This document shows, piece by piece, positions 52,825 through 60,992 of a stretch of 60,992 nt of DNA (its first letter is position 1; the number at the start of each line of letters is the position of its first letter). The notes beneath the pieces were generated by a model that worked only from the letters and a program-made list of their open reading frames with translations, had not been told where the DNA came from and ran no database searches. The DNA lies in contig CAZWHY010000018.1 of NCBI GenBank assembly GCA_964633725.1, positions 1 through 60,992 on the forward strand, in the 5' to 3' direction. The translations under genes and the position numbers were made by a program. This DNA comes from Berkiella_A sp964633725 (lineage in GTDB: Bacteria; Pseudomonadota; Gammaproteobacteria; Berkiellales; Berkiellaceae).

Positions 52825-54003
52825 TTGGGCATTCAACTTACCAACAGAGTACAACGCATCAAACCTTCTCCTACTTTAGCCGTCACGCAAAAAGCTCAAG
52901 AACTAAGAGCTCAAGGCAAAGATGTTATTGGCTTAGGCGCTGGTGAACCTGATTTTGACACGCCTGAGCATATCAAAGAAGCTGCCCGCCAAGCTTTAAA
53001 AGAAGGTAAAACTAAGTATACCCCCGTTGATGGTACACCCGGTCTAAAAGCCGCCATTGTAGTAAAATTTGCAGAGTTTAATGGCCTGCAATTCGAGAAT
53101 GATCAAATACTCGTCTCCACAGGCGGTAAGCAATGTATTTATAATTTGCTACAAGCTTTTATTGAAACCGGCGATGAAGTGATTATTCCAGCGCCTTATT
53201 GGGTTTCTTACCCTGACATGGTTTTATTAGCCGATGGAACGCCTGTTATCGTAGATGCGGGTATTGAAGATGATTTTAAAATCACCCCTGAAAAACTACG
53301 CAGTGCCATTACCCCCAAAACAAAATTATTCATTATTAACAGCCCATCCAACCCAACCGGCTTTGCTTATTCTGAACAAGAACTCAAAGCACTTGCAAAT
53401 GTGTTAATAGAAAACCCACATGTTTATATTGCAACTGACGACATGTATGAACATATTTTATGGGAAAAATCTTTCTGCAATATCCCTATGGTCTGTCCAG
53501 AACTTTTAGAGCGCACTATTGTATTATCAGGCGTTTCTAAAGCTTATTCTATGACTGGCTGGCGTATAGGCTATGCTGGTGGTCCAGCGCCTCTTATTAA
53601 GGCAATGAAAAAAATCCAAAGCCAAAGCACATCTGGCGCTTGCTCCATTTCACAAGCTGCGGCAGAAGCGGCTTTGAAGGGTGACTTATCTGATGTGGAT
53701 AAAATGGTTTCTGAATTTAAAAAACGCCACGATTTTGTAGTTGACCAACTATGCTCCATGAGTGGTGTAACTTGCAAACCTGCTGATGGCACATTTTATG
53801 CCTTTGCTAATGTGCAAGAAGCGATAAATAATTTGAAGCTAGAGAACGATGTAGCACTCGCTGAATACTTGCTCAACCAAGTCGGAGTTGCCGTGGTACC
53901 AGGCTCAGCATTCGGCGCAGAAGGCTATATGCGCTTATCTTATGCAACAAGTATGGACACCCTAAAAGAGGCCACAAAAAGATTAAAAGAAGTTTTTAAT
54001 TAG
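52825..54003 (+). CDS. aspC: Aspartate aminotransferase, class I (PLP-dependent)
   Basis: A 392-residue class I/II aminotransferase of the AatA/AspC-like Iγ group. The PLP lysine is in GVSKAYSMTGWRIGY, with NSPSNPTG, DDMYEH and the C-terminal MRLSYATS. Reaction: aspartate plus 2-oxoglutarate to oxaloacetate plus glutamate. I chose the TTG at 52825 because GGAGG lies 5 nt upstream and the protein then starts LGIQLTNRVQ as in close families; frames starting at 52786 add 13 residues without a ribosome binding site. It shares a compact divergent promoter region with uvrB. Family members may also act on other dicarboxylic substrates. Confidence 0.9.
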   Translation: MGIQLTNRVQRIKPSPTLAVTQKAQELRAQGKDVIGLGAGEPDFDTPEHIKEAARQALKEGKTKYTPVDGTPGLKAAIVVKFAEFNGLQFENDQILVSTGGKQCIYNLLQAFIETGDEVIIPAPYWVSYPDMVLLADGTPVIVDAGIEDDFKITPEKLRSAITPKTKLFIINSPSNPTGFAYSEQELKALANVLIENPHVYIATDDMYEHILWEKSFCNIPMVCPELLERTIVLSGVSKAYSMTGWRIGYAGGPAPLIKAMKKIQSQSTSGACSISQAAAEAALKGDLSDVDKMVSEFKKRHDFVVDQLCSMSGVTCKPADGTFYAFANVQEAINNLKLENDVALAEYLLNQVGVAVVPGSAFGAEGYMRLSYATSMDTLKEATKRLKEVFN

Positions 54004-54051
54004 TTCTTGACTTGAATCATTTTGAGACGTAACATGCGCTCTGTAAGTTGT

Positions 54052-54080
54052 TGTGACTTAGATCAATTATCTAAGTCACA
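54052..54080. terminator. Strong hairpin between the aminotransferase gene and tRNA-Asn
   Basis: TGTGACTTAGAT and ATCTAAGTCACA form a perfect 12-bp stem with a caatt loop. No T-run follows on either strand, so it may be a processing or partial termination structure rather than a full intrinsic terminator. Confidence 0.5.
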
Positions 54081-54088
54081 GCCAATAT

Positions 54089-54164
<76 letters not shown>

Positions 54165-54281
54165 TATAAATTAAACATTTATATAAACTCCACTACCTCA
54201 CCTAAATTTCCAGAATCATATCCGACCACTAACAATTCCGAAAAATTAAATTTCTTCATTGTAAAAAAAGTTTATTAGTTT

Positions 54282-55394
54282 TCATTGGGAAACTGTGCCT
54301 GTCAAGCGGTAACTTGTACTTCGGCCTGCACCTGGGTTTTGTATAAAAATTTCTCTAGCTTTTAAATCCTGAATATCTCTAAGGGCTGTGTCAGTCGAAC
54401 ATTTCGTCAACTTGGCATATTTTGATGTGTTTATATGACCTTTAAAATCATCTTCCAGCATGCGATTGATAATAAGGCGCTGTCTCTCATTAATAGGACT
54501 TTGGTTGATTTTGTCCCAAAGCTGCGCTTTGAACAGTACATTGCTCAATGTATCTTCTGCGCTAGAAATAGCACGTCCAAGGCAACCCAAGAACCATTCC
54601 AGCCAACCGGTAATTTCAGGTGTGCTACGTTGCTGTTTTTCTAGCTGGTTATAATAGTCTTTGCGCTCACATTCAAATTGCGCAGAGAGGCTATAAAAAC
54701 GATCTGACATGCTGTCCGCCCGTGCTAACGCCATATCAGCAATAGCTCTGGCAATACGGCCGTTCCCATCTTCAAAAGGATGAAGCGTGACAAACCAAAG
54801 GTGAGCAATCCCCACTTTTAAAACAGGATCAACATCACTTTGATTTTCAAACCATGAAAGAAATGCTGCCATCTCCTTTTTAAGTCTGTCTGCGCTTGGC
54901 GCTTCAAAGTGAATCTTCTCGTGTCCAATAGAGCCAGAGACAACCTGCATAGGACCATCAGCATCAAAGCGCCAATCTCCAACAATAATTGAATGCATCC
55001 CACTACGTCCAGTGGGAAATAACGCTGCATGCCAATCAAATAGCCGCCTTGAAGTAAGTGGCTTAGAAAATGACTGTGTGGCATCAAGCATCATTTCCAC
55101 AATGCCTTCAACATCACGGCTGGCTGGAATCAGTCCAGCAATATCCATTCCCAAACGACGTGCAATGGATGAGCGCACTTCATCAGGATTAAGGTTTTCT
55201 CCCTCAATCGCTGAAGATTTAACCACGTCACGAGTTATAGTCATAAGGATAGCTTCACACTTAAGCTCGAAACCTAAACCTTCCATTCTGCCAATTAAAC
55301 GACCTTGCCGATGCCGAACTTCAGCTAATTTGGAGGCTAGCCTTTGGGCATCCCAAATGAAGTTTGGCCAATCTTGATGTTTGTATATCCACAT
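54282..55394 (-). CDS. Fic-domain protein, DUF4172 type (fic3)
   Basis: A 370-residue protein of the DUF4172-Fic architecture. The start MWIYKHQDWPNF matches family members, so I chose the ATG at 55394 rather than the GTG three codons earlier. The inhibitory motif SSAIEGE is at about residue 64 and the catalytic motif HPFEDGNGRIARA near residue 207. The C-terminal 80 residues hold a winged helix (RQRLIINRMLEDDFKGHINTSKYAKLTKCSTDTALRDIQDLKAR). It is the third distinct Fic gene in the window; the divergent region upstream has repeated cacCGCA-containing palindromes likely bound by this winged helix. Confidence 0.9.
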   Translation of the reverse strand: MWIYKHQDWPNFIWDAQRLASKLAEVRHRQGRLIGRMEGLGFELKCEAILMTITRDVVKSSAIEGENLNPDEVRSSIARRLGMDIAGLIPASRDVEGIVEMMLDATQSFSKPLTSRRLFDWHAALFPTGRSGMHSIIVGDWRFDADGPMQVVSGSIGHEKIHFEAPSADRLKKEMAAFLSWFENQSDVDPVLKVGIAHLWFVTLHPFEDGNGRIARAIADMALARADSMSDRFYSLSAQFECERKDYYNQLEKQQRSTPEITGWLEWFLGCLGRAISSAEDTLSNVLFKAQLWDKINQSPINERQRLIINRMLEDDFKGHINTSKYAKLTKCSTDTALRDIQDLKAREIFIQNPGAGRSTSYRLTGTVSQ

Positions 55395-55397
55395 ATT

Positions 55398-55497
55398 AAT
55401 CACCGCATTATTTGCGGTAATTGTAGCTCTTATTCACCGCAATAGCAATATTATTCACCGCATTTTATGCGGCGATTATGAGCACTATTCATCGCAA
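55398..55497. promoter_or_regulatory. Palindromic repeat array upstream of fic3
   Basis: Two palindromes, ACCGCATTATTTGCGGT (55402-55418) and CCGCATTTTATGCGG (55458-55472), and the direct repeat TATTCACCGCA (at 55431, 55452; variant TATTCATCGCA at 55486) lie within 100 bp directly upstream of fic3. The array also overlaps the last codons of the VOC gene. It has the form of a multi-site operator. Confidence 0.6.
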
Positions 55498-55875
55498 GCC
55501 CTTTAGAGCAAAATCAAACATGGCTTCGATATTGTGTCCATCTGGATCCAAAATAAAGCATGCATAATAGTTTTTGGTATAATTTGGCCTTGGGCCTGGT
55601 TTGCCATTGTCAGTAGCCCCAGCATGAATTGCTGCGCTATGGAATGCTTGAACACTTTCCTGATTCTCAACTCTGAAAGCAATGTGGGTACTGGTTATAA
55701 CCTCGTTACTATTATGCTGTACAATCTCAAATAAACAGCCGTTCCCAATATCAAAGGCATGAAAAATGCCATCTTCACCAAAAGAAACTTTGTAACCTAA
55801 AGGCACAAAAGATTTTTCATAAAATAATTTACTTTTTGTTAAGTCTGCTACTTTGATGCTTATATGGTCAATCAT
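55489..55875 (-). CDS. VOC family protein
   Basis: A 128-residue glyoxalase/bleomycin-resistance fold protein: MIDHISIKVADLTKSKLFYE as strand one, THIAFRVENQESVQAFH, and ILDPDGHNIEAMFDF with the metal-binding Glu. I chose the ATG at 55875 because the usual VOC N-terminus starts there and AGGA precedes; the frame extends 31 residues upstream. It is unrelated in detail to the VOC protein at 1341. The gene end overlaps the operator-like array of fic3, and the next gene is divergent. Confidence 0.85.
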   Translation of the reverse strand: MIDHISIKVADLTKSKLFYEKSFVPLGYKVSFGEDGIFHAFDIGNGCLFEIVQHNSNEVITSTHIAFRVENQESVQAFHSAAIHAGATDNGKPGPRPNYTKNYYACFILDPDGHNIEAMFDFALKGLR

Positions 55876-55998
55876 GGAAATATCCTGTAGTTTTATATTA
55901 TGTGTCCTGAATTTTGGGATCAGATCAGTGCCTGCTTTTAAGGTAAGACTAATAATATTCTGTGTCATAATGTATTTTTTATAAAAGGAAGCAAATTC

Positions 55999-56361
55999 AT
56001 GTTATCTCATGAACTAATCAAGGATGATAAAATAGTCATACTTATACCACATGACACATTGACAAAAGAGGATTTTGATTCGCTCGTACAAGAGATTGAT
56101 CCATTTATTGAGGCTCATGGTGATTTAAATGGTCTAATCATTCAAACCGAAACTTTTCCAGGTTGGAAAAACCTCTCAGGGCTTATTTCTCATTTAAAAT
56201 TTATCAAAAATCATCACCAACATATCAAAAAAGTCGCGATTATAACCAATGATAAAATTTTGTCATTCATGCCAACTATAGGTACACATTTTGCAAGAGC
56301 TGAGGTTAAGCATTTTGACTTCAATGCTAAGGAGCAAGCATTAAACTGGATAAATGATTAA
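55999..56361 (+). CDS. SpoIIAA-like / STAS-fold protein
   Basis: A 120-residue protein of the SpoIIAA-like family found next to lipid or stress genes in many proteobacteria. Key blocks: DKIVILIPHDTLTKEDFDSLVQEIDPFIE, GLIIQTETFPGWKNLSGLISHLKFIKNHH, KKVAIITND and HFARAEVKHFD. The fold binds hydrophobic ligands or interacts with membranes in related proteins; no catalytic motif. A RBS AAAGGAAG precedes. It is followed after 33 nt by an APH-type gene on the same strand. Confidence 0.85.
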   Translation: MLSHELIKDDKIVILIPHDTLTKEDFDSLVQEIDPFIEAHGDLNGLIIQTETFPGWKNLSGLISHLKFIKNHHQHIKKVAIITNDKILSFMPTIGTHFARAEVKHFDFNAKEQALNWIND

Positions 56362-56394
56362 TTTAATATTGACAATAAATAAAGGTAGATTTGA

Positions 56395-57393
56395 GTGAAT
56401 CATAATCAAGTCAAAATTATTTGCACTCATTTTGGTTTTGAAATGCCGGGAAAAAAGCCTATCAGAGTTCATGGTGGGCTACTCCATAAAATGTGGCGTT
56501 TAGATACCAACAATACTTCTTATGCAATGAAACAGCTTTCCAAGGATATTGACTTAACCAATAATCAAATTGTTAACAACTATGAATTAAGTGAAAAAAT
56601 TGCCTCTCAATTTATAGCACTCGGGATCCCTGCTGTTTGCGCTATGAAATCAAATCAATATCTTTGTATGGCTGATGGCACTGGATTTTTAGTCTATCCA
56701 TGGGTAAATTCTCAAGCTTTACATAAAGATACTGTTTCAGAAATGCATGCCCTTAAAATAGCTGAGGTTTTGGCTAAAATCCATAACATTAATTTGTCTG
56801 TTTCTGCAGTCCAAGCGCATCAATTCCATCTTAATACTAATAGCGAAATTATTGCGCTCATAGAGAAAGCAGAAAAGTTAAAATGCCCATTCTCCAATGC
56901 CCTAAAAGAAAATATTGACAATATCATATTGGCTAATGAATCCTACCACAATGCATTGCCTATTTTGCAGGCCAATACTGTTATTAGTCATGGTGATTTA
57001 GATCAGAAAAATGTTTTATGGGATAATCAAGACAATCCATTACTCATTGATTGGGAATGCACGAGCAAAGTAAACCCCACATACGATATTATTAACACAG
57101 CGCTTTATTGGAGTGGCATTACCACTAATTTTAATCAGGGTTTATTTATCAAAATCATTAACACATATCAAAATGCAGGTGGCATTTTAGATAAAGAACT
57201 TGTAGATGCTGCTTTATATGGTACCTTGAGTTGGATCGGCTGGATGGTTTATAACATTGAGCGTGCTTGCTCTGAATCTGATCCTGAGCAAAAAAGCATC
57301 GGGATATCAGAAGTTGAACAAGTTCTGCCGACTATACTGCGTTTGCAAAAAGTCATTCCCACATTAATAGAAGACATTCGGAATAAGATATAA
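56395..57393 (+). CDS. APH-family phosphotransferase (third in window)
   Basis: A 332-residue protein with the full APH signature: VISHGDLDQKNVLW (HGDxxxxN), LLIDWECTS and an N-lobe with MWRLDTNNTSYAMKQL. The catalytic Asp, Asn and metal-binding Asp are intact. GTG start with AAAGG upstream. The substrate is unknown; family members range from antibiotic kinases to choline or fructosamine kinases. It lies 33 nt after the SpoIIAA-like gene and 106 nt before a methyltransferase. Confidence 0.87.
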   Translation: MNHNQVKIICTHFGFEMPGKKPIRVHGGLLHKMWRLDTNNTSYAMKQLSKDIDLTNNQIVNNYELSEKIASQFIALGIPAVCAMKSNQYLCMADGTGFLVYPWVNSQALHKDTVSEMHALKIAEVLAKIHNINLSVSAVQAHQFHLNTNSEIIALIEKAEKLKCPFSNALKENIDNIILANESYHNALPILQANTVISHGDLDQKNVLWDNQDNPLLIDWECTSKVNPTYDIINTALYWSGITTNFNQGLFIKIINTYQNAGGILDKELVDAALYGTLSWIGWMVYNIERACSESDPEQKSIGISEVEQVLPTILRLQKVIPTLIEDIRNKI

Positions 57394-57499
57394 CAGAAAT
57401 ATAATTGAAATTACATATAATTCATATTGCTCTTACCACGCCCATTATGGTCTGATACACTCTACCTACATTTCAAAAACTAAAAAGAATAAAGAATAT

Positions 57500-58162
57500 A
57501 TGAATAAAGAATTTTGGCACGCAAAATGGAACAGTAACGATATAGCATTTAATCAACAACAACCTAATTTTTTCATGATGGAATACTTCAATTTTCTAAA
57601 CCTAAAGCCTAGTTCAAAAGTTTTTGTACCGTTGTGTGGAAAAAGCATTGACCTCCTTTGGCTTGCAGAGCAAGGATATGAGGTTATTGGTATTGAACTA
57701 AACCTTCAAGCTTGTGAAGATTTTTTTACAGAAAATAATATATCATTTCAACAAAATAAAATAAAAAATTTTACAATTCTATCTAGTGATAAAATAACAT
57801 TAATATCAGGCGATTTTTTTGAATTAAATACAGATATCATAGGCCAGATTGATGCCATATATGATCGAGCTGCTTTGATTGCCCTCCCCACTGAAATGAG
57901 ACAACTATATGCCAATAAAATAATAAGCTTGGCAACACACAACACCCAAATACTGCTTATTACGCTCAATTATGACCAAAATACAATGCAAGGCCCACCA
58001 TTTGCGGTTAATAAAGACGCGGTTCATCATCTATACGATAAGTACTTTAATATAAAAACCTTATATAGTAAATCCGCTGAAAACATTCCAGACCACCTTC
58101 AGGCGAAAGGTTTAGAGGAAGCCACCGATCTTGTTTTTATGCTGCTTAAAGAAAAATCCTAG
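57500..58162 (+). CDS. tpm: Thiopurine S-methyltransferase family protein
   Basis: A 220-residue Rossmann-fold SAM-dependent methyltransferase of the TPMT family, which methylates thiopurines, selenite or tellurite-related compounds. Signature blocks: FWHAKWNSNDIAFNQ, SSKVFVPLCGKSIDLLWLAEQGYEVIGIELN (with SAM loop PLCGKSIDL), DAIYDRAALIALP and GPPFAV. Length matches bacterial Tpm (about 220). The local ribosome binding site is AAAGAATAAAGAATA. Selenium or tellurium tolerance is a family-level expectation only. Confidence 0.92.
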   Translation: MNKEFWHAKWNSNDIAFNQQQPNFFMMEYFNFLNLKPSSKVFVPLCGKSIDLLWLAEQGYEVIGIELNLQACEDFFTENNISFQQNKIKNFTILSSDKITLISGDFFELNTDIIGQIDAIYDRAALIALPTEMRQLYANKIISLATHNTQILLITLNYDQNTMQGPPFAVNKDAVHHLYDKYFNIKTLYSKSAENIPDHLQAKGLEEATDLVFMLLKEKS

Positions 58163-58177
58163 CTATTTAAGTTAGTC

Positions 58178-58211
58178 AAAAAAAACCAGCATATAGTCTA
58201 ATATGCTGGTT
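58178..58211 (-). terminator. Intrinsic terminator just outside the REP-transposase element
   Basis: On the minus strand AACCAGCATAT and ATATGCTGGTT form an 11-bp stem with a 6-nt loop followed by eight T residues. It would stop minus-strand transcripts leaving the element. Confidence 0.8.
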
Positions 58212-58255
58212 AGTGATAAATAAGACACCCACGTTAATATTCTATAAACCAACAT

Positions 58256-58282
58256 AAAAACCTCTATTTTCCTTAAATAGAG
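58256..58282 (-). terminator. Second hairpin terminator downstream of the REP-type transposase gene
   Basis: CTCTATTT and AAATAGAG form an 8-bp stem followed by TTTTT on the minus strand, 130 bp downstream of the transposase stop codon. Confidence 0.7.
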
Positions 58283-58413
58283 ACCATAAGATTCTTAGAG
58301 TGCTATTGAAATATGGTGTTTTCTAGGATATTGCGCGAATAATGTATTTTTGGAGCAAAAATATACAATACCCTTTGTGAGAGTATGAAAATTTGATAGA
58401 TTTGAAAATTAAA

Positions 58414-59385
58414 CTAGGTTAGATATACTGATTTTGCGGCACTCAAGCCTTGCATCGTACGCTTTCTGTTTTTGCTAAAATTGATTAAATGCACATCACA
58501 GCCAACAGCTGAATAAAACTTATTCTGAAAGTTTTTTATGATCTCGAACCAACCTTTTTCATTAAATTTAAGTCGCTCAAGAATGGGGGGAAGATGTTCA
58601 GGAATAGCACCAATTTTATCATCTCTAATGACACGTCCGGTATAATCTACCAACTCCAAATAATCAGGTAAATTAAAATTAATTTCAGGCTCTTGATTTT
58701 TGAGTTCCAAACAGAGATTTGAAAATGGCAATAAATCTTTAGGCTGCCTTATGTTAGATAGATTTTTCTTATTTTTTAATTGCTTGCCCATCATCTGAAT
58801 ACGTTCAAAGATAGAGGTATGATTTGATTGCTCAGGTGTTTGTGCAATGCCCGCTCGAATAGGGTTTAAATCAACATAGGCCATTGCACTTAGCAACGCA
58901 CCCTCATCCAATAAAGCCTGTGATTTAAATCGCCCTTCCCAAAATCGACCGGTGCAATCATCTTCATCATTAGAGGCTCTGGCAATAGGCTCATTTAAGC
59001 AGCGCATAAACCAACTAATGCTTGTTAAGCGTTCGCGCCAAAGTGGAATTTTTTCTGGTATGTGAGCGCATTTTTTAGCGTCTTTGGGAAATAAAGACGC
59101 CCATCGAACAATAACATCATTATCAGATAATTTTTTAGTTGCTTCATTATCTACAAATAAAACCACATGATAATGATTATCCATGATCGCGTACGCACAT
59201 ATTTTAATAGAAAATATTTGAGCTAAAAATTTCAACCTAGATATAATCCATTCTTTTCTATGTGAAAAATCTCTGTTAGTCAATTCATCTATACCACATA
59301 AGTAGCTACGACGAACACACCTTGCCATAACATGGTAATAAGGTGTTGACTCAAGATCTATTTGTAATGAACGAGCTGATGGCAT
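58414..59385 (-). CDS. REP-associated tyrosine transposase (RAYT, Y1/IS200-like)
   Basis: A 323-residue HUH endonuclease of the RAYT/transposase_17 type. The N-terminus TPYYHVMARCVRRSYLCG, HUH motif DNHYHVVL (about residue 70), RFWEGRFKSQAL and the catalytic-Tyr region AYVDLNPIRAG are all present. It has a longer C-terminal domain (residues 200-323) than many RAYTs. RAYTs mobilise or maintain REP palindromes by single-strand transposition and some are domesticated. The gene is intact and sits between perfect inverted repeats. Confidence 0.9.
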   Translation of the reverse strand: MPSARSLQIDLESTPYYHVMARCVRRSYLCGIDELTNRDFSHRKEWIISRLKFLAQIFSIKICAYAIMDNHYHVVLFVDNEATKKLSDNDVIVRWASLFPKDAKKCAHIPEKIPLWRERLTSISWFMRCLNEPIARASNDEDDCTGRFWEGRFKSQALLDEGALLSAMAYVDLNPIRAGIAQTPEQSNHTSIFERIQMMGKQLKNKKNLSNIRQPKDLLPFSNLCLELKNQEPEINFNLPDYLELVDYTGRVIRDDKIGAIPEHLPPILERLKFNEKGWFEIIKNFQNKFYSAVGCDVHLINFSKNRKRTMQGLSAAKSVYLT

Positions 59386-59650
59386 AACTAAAATCCTATT
59401 ATTATTGCTGCACTGAAGATATACCTATATATATTTTCAGGTCAACTTAACGTGGGTGTCTTGTTTATTTTTCTTGTTTATTTTGTTTATTTTGTTTTTT
59501 GATCTTTGTTTATCTGAATAGTCTATCCTTATATATAGTCAACAATTTTGGGCTTTCATTTGAAATATTGAGGCAAATGCGTACTGATCTTACATGCAGG
59601 TATGTTGCTTTGGTAAAAAGAATGTTACCTTGAGGTGTTAAAGGATAGTT

Positions 59651-60992
59651 TTGGATACTCACCGACAGCCTTCAGACTTTATGAAAACCTTATACCGGTT
59701 TATCACAAGGAAACCTTTTGTCACGCCCTCTGTGCTTGGCGTTATAGGCGTGTGCTTCATTGTCTGGTTTACTAATAAGCTTAATCATGAGGTTAAAATT
59801 TTTGCAGCGCATCAGTCTGCCGAGCAATATGTTGACCTAATACTATCCATTAAATCGATCATTGAAGAAGATAAACTGAATACTTTGGAAACGATTAGCC
59901 AAAAAGAATACTCAAGAGAACTGGCCAAGCAGCTAATACAACAAATACAGAAATACCTAAATGAATCCGAACATCCCATTACAGTTTCAATACATGAAAA
60001 GAAGCCTGATAAATTTTCCCTAGATAACGACATCAAAGCAGCATATAGCTTTCTAACAAGTAATCCTAATGCGGTCTTCACTATCACGTCCAACTTTAAT
60101 AATGAACGAATTTATCGTTACGCTGTTAATATTAATACTGATGGATTGCCTATCACCATACTCGAAGTTCGTATCCCACTTGATAAGCTTGAGCAACATT
60201 CACAACAATATTTAATACAACTCATTGTAGCTTTATCCATCTTGGGAACAGTTGTTCTTTTTATACTTTACATGACTTTAAAAGGTATGAGATGGCAACA
60301 GCGACAACAAACTAAAGAACTAGAACATAAAGTTAGAGCAAGAACACAAAGCCTTGCCGAACAGAATAAGCAATTAGAAGATACAATGAACACACTTCAA
60401 GAAGCACAAGATCAGCTTGTTGTACAAGAAAAAATGGCTTCCATTGGTGTGCTAACCGCAGGTATTGCACATGAAATTAAAAACCCATTAAATTTTATTA
60501 ATAATTTTTCAGATATGAATGCAGAAATGATAGATGAGCTAAAGGAAGAAATTCTACAACTGAAGGATGTTCCCGAAGATAACAAAAAAATTATTGAAGC
60601 GATTCTTGAAGATATTACCATTAATTGCAAAAAAGTACATGAGCATGGCAAACGAGCCGAATCAACCGTTAAAAATATGCTTTTACAATCCAGAAACAGC
60701 GATGATCATGCTGAACCAACTGATGTTAATAAGCTAGTCGAAGAATATCTAAACTTGGCATATCATGGTATGCGCGCCCAAGATACAAGTTTTAATGTCA
60801 AAATGGTCAAAAAATTAGATAGCACTCTGCCACAAGTAACACTATCACAACAAAATATAGGACGAGTCATTCTTAATATTATTAATAATGCCCTCTATGC
60901 GGCTTATGAGAAAAAAGCTAAAATATCTGACTCACCAGAAGACTTTATGCCAACTGTTACAGTCTGGACTAAGTTTGACAACAAATATATTT
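59651..60992 (+). CDS. Sensor histidine kinase (3' end outside window)
   Basis: The frame runs to the window end. There are two membrane segments (residues about 28-46, VLGVIGVCFIVWFT; and about 198-220, LIVALSILGTVVLFILYM) flanking a periplasmic region of about 150 residues. The cytoplasmic part starts with a coiled coil and then the H-box MASIGVLTAGIAHEIKNPL (phospho-acceptor His about residue 278) and the N-box NIINNALYAA near the window end. The remaining ATPase motifs lie outside. I chose the TTG at 59651, which has AAGGA at 5-nt spacing and follows an in-frame stop; the ATG at 59681 has no ribosome binding site. The signal is unknown. Confidence 0.88.
   Translation, partial: MDTHRQPSDFMKTLYRFITRKPFVTPSVLGVIGVCFIVWFTNKLNHEVKIFAAHQSAEQYVDLILSIKSIIEEDKLNTLETISQKEYSRELAKQLIQQIQKYLNESEHPITVSIHEKKPDKFSLDNDIKAAYSFLTSNPNAVFTITSNFNNERIYRYAVNINTDGLPITILEVRIPLDKLEQHSQQYLIQLIVALSILGTVVLFILYMTLKGMRWQQRQQTKELEHKVRARTQSLAEQNKQLEDTMNTLQEAQDQLVVQEKMASIGVLTAGIAHEIKNPLNFINNFSDMNAEMIDELKEEILQLKDVPEDNKKIIEAILEDITINCKKVHEHGKRAESTVKNMLLQSRNSDDHAEPTDVNKLVEEYLNLAYHGMRAQDTSFNVKMVKKLDSTLPQVTLSQQNIGRVILNIINNALYAAYEKKAKISDSPEDFMPTVTVWTKFDNKYI

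Larger units (their letters stand above)
58222..59462. mobile_element. REP-type transposase element bounded by 16-bp inverted repeats
   Basis: The transposase gene is enclosed by the perfect inverted repeat AAGACACCCACGTTAA (58222-58237) and TTAACGTGGGTGTCTT (59447-59462). The element is 1241 bp and includes a second minus-strand hairpin terminator (58256-58282). RAYT genes are usually flanked by such inverted REP sequences. No target duplication is evident, as expected for HUH/Y1 enzymes. Confidence 0.78.

Noticed and set aside
54165..58162. Second tRNA-linked island at tRNA-Asn
   Set aside because: The accessory genes start right after the tRNA, but no second copy of its 3' end is visible in the window and no integrase is present.

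Overview
The window reads as a chromosomal segment of an AT-rich gammaproteobacterium with an intracellular lifestyle, most likely in or near the Legionellales (Coxiella/Legionella/Berkiella-like). The evidence is the housekeeping gene order thrS-infC-rpmI-rplT-pheS-pheT-ihfA-tRNA-Pro, a classic SoxR-type promoter, and many large eukaryote-like proteins (ankyrin repeats, Wip-like phosphatase, a protein with a nuclear-localisation-like tail). It also carries Fic proteins and decayed or mobile DNA. The intranuclear genus Candidatus Berkiella is a guess consistent with the nuclear-targeting signal, not something the sequence proves.

Layout. 1-2.3 kb: end of an unknown gene, then soxR divergent from a VOC protein and a flavodoxin under a textbook SoxR promoter. 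2.3-6.4 kb: accessory block with a deleted group II intron reverse transcriptase, an AbiE type IV toxin-antitoxin pair, a HipBA pair and a decayed AbiEi fragment. 6.4-10.3 kb: ankyrin protein and an orphan AbiEi-like protein. 10.5-17.7 kb (minus strand): tRNA-Pro and the translation operon from thrS to ihfA, with infC probably starting at ATT. 17.7-25.2 kb: a structured dispersed repeat, an HDOD protein, two secreted Tyr/His-rich proteins, a fatty acid desaturase, a NADAR protein next to a catalytically dead peptide deformylase homologue, and a Wip-like phosphatase.

21.6-37.3 kb holds a run of large proteins with effector character: a 1270-residue coiled-coil protein, a membrane protein behind a Fur-box-like site, a 1341-residue ankyrin protein with a triplicated C-terminal module, and an ankyrin protein fused to a TraB/ChaN/EreA-like domain with a basic tail. 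I infer these are secreted into the host; no secretion system lies in the window.

37.5-50.6 kb is a probable tRNA-Val-associated integrated island. About 95-101 bp of direct repeat, including the last 15 nt of the tRNA, marks both ends, and paired arm-type repeats remain at the distal end, but no integrase is left. It carries a UvrD-like helicase abutting a SIR2-like protein (a candidate two-gene defence system), two Fic genes with repeat arrays, phosphotransferases, and an NTF2-like/ABC exporter/phosphotransferase operon. 50.6-54.2 kb returns to core genes (tRNA-Val, uvrB, aspartate aminotransferase, tRNA-Asn). 54.3-61 kb has a third Fic gene with its own palindromic array, a VOC protein, a SpoIIAA-like protein, a third phosphotransferase, a thiopurine methyltransferase, a REP-type transposase gene bounded by perfect 16-bp inverted repeats, and a sensor histidine kinase running off the window.
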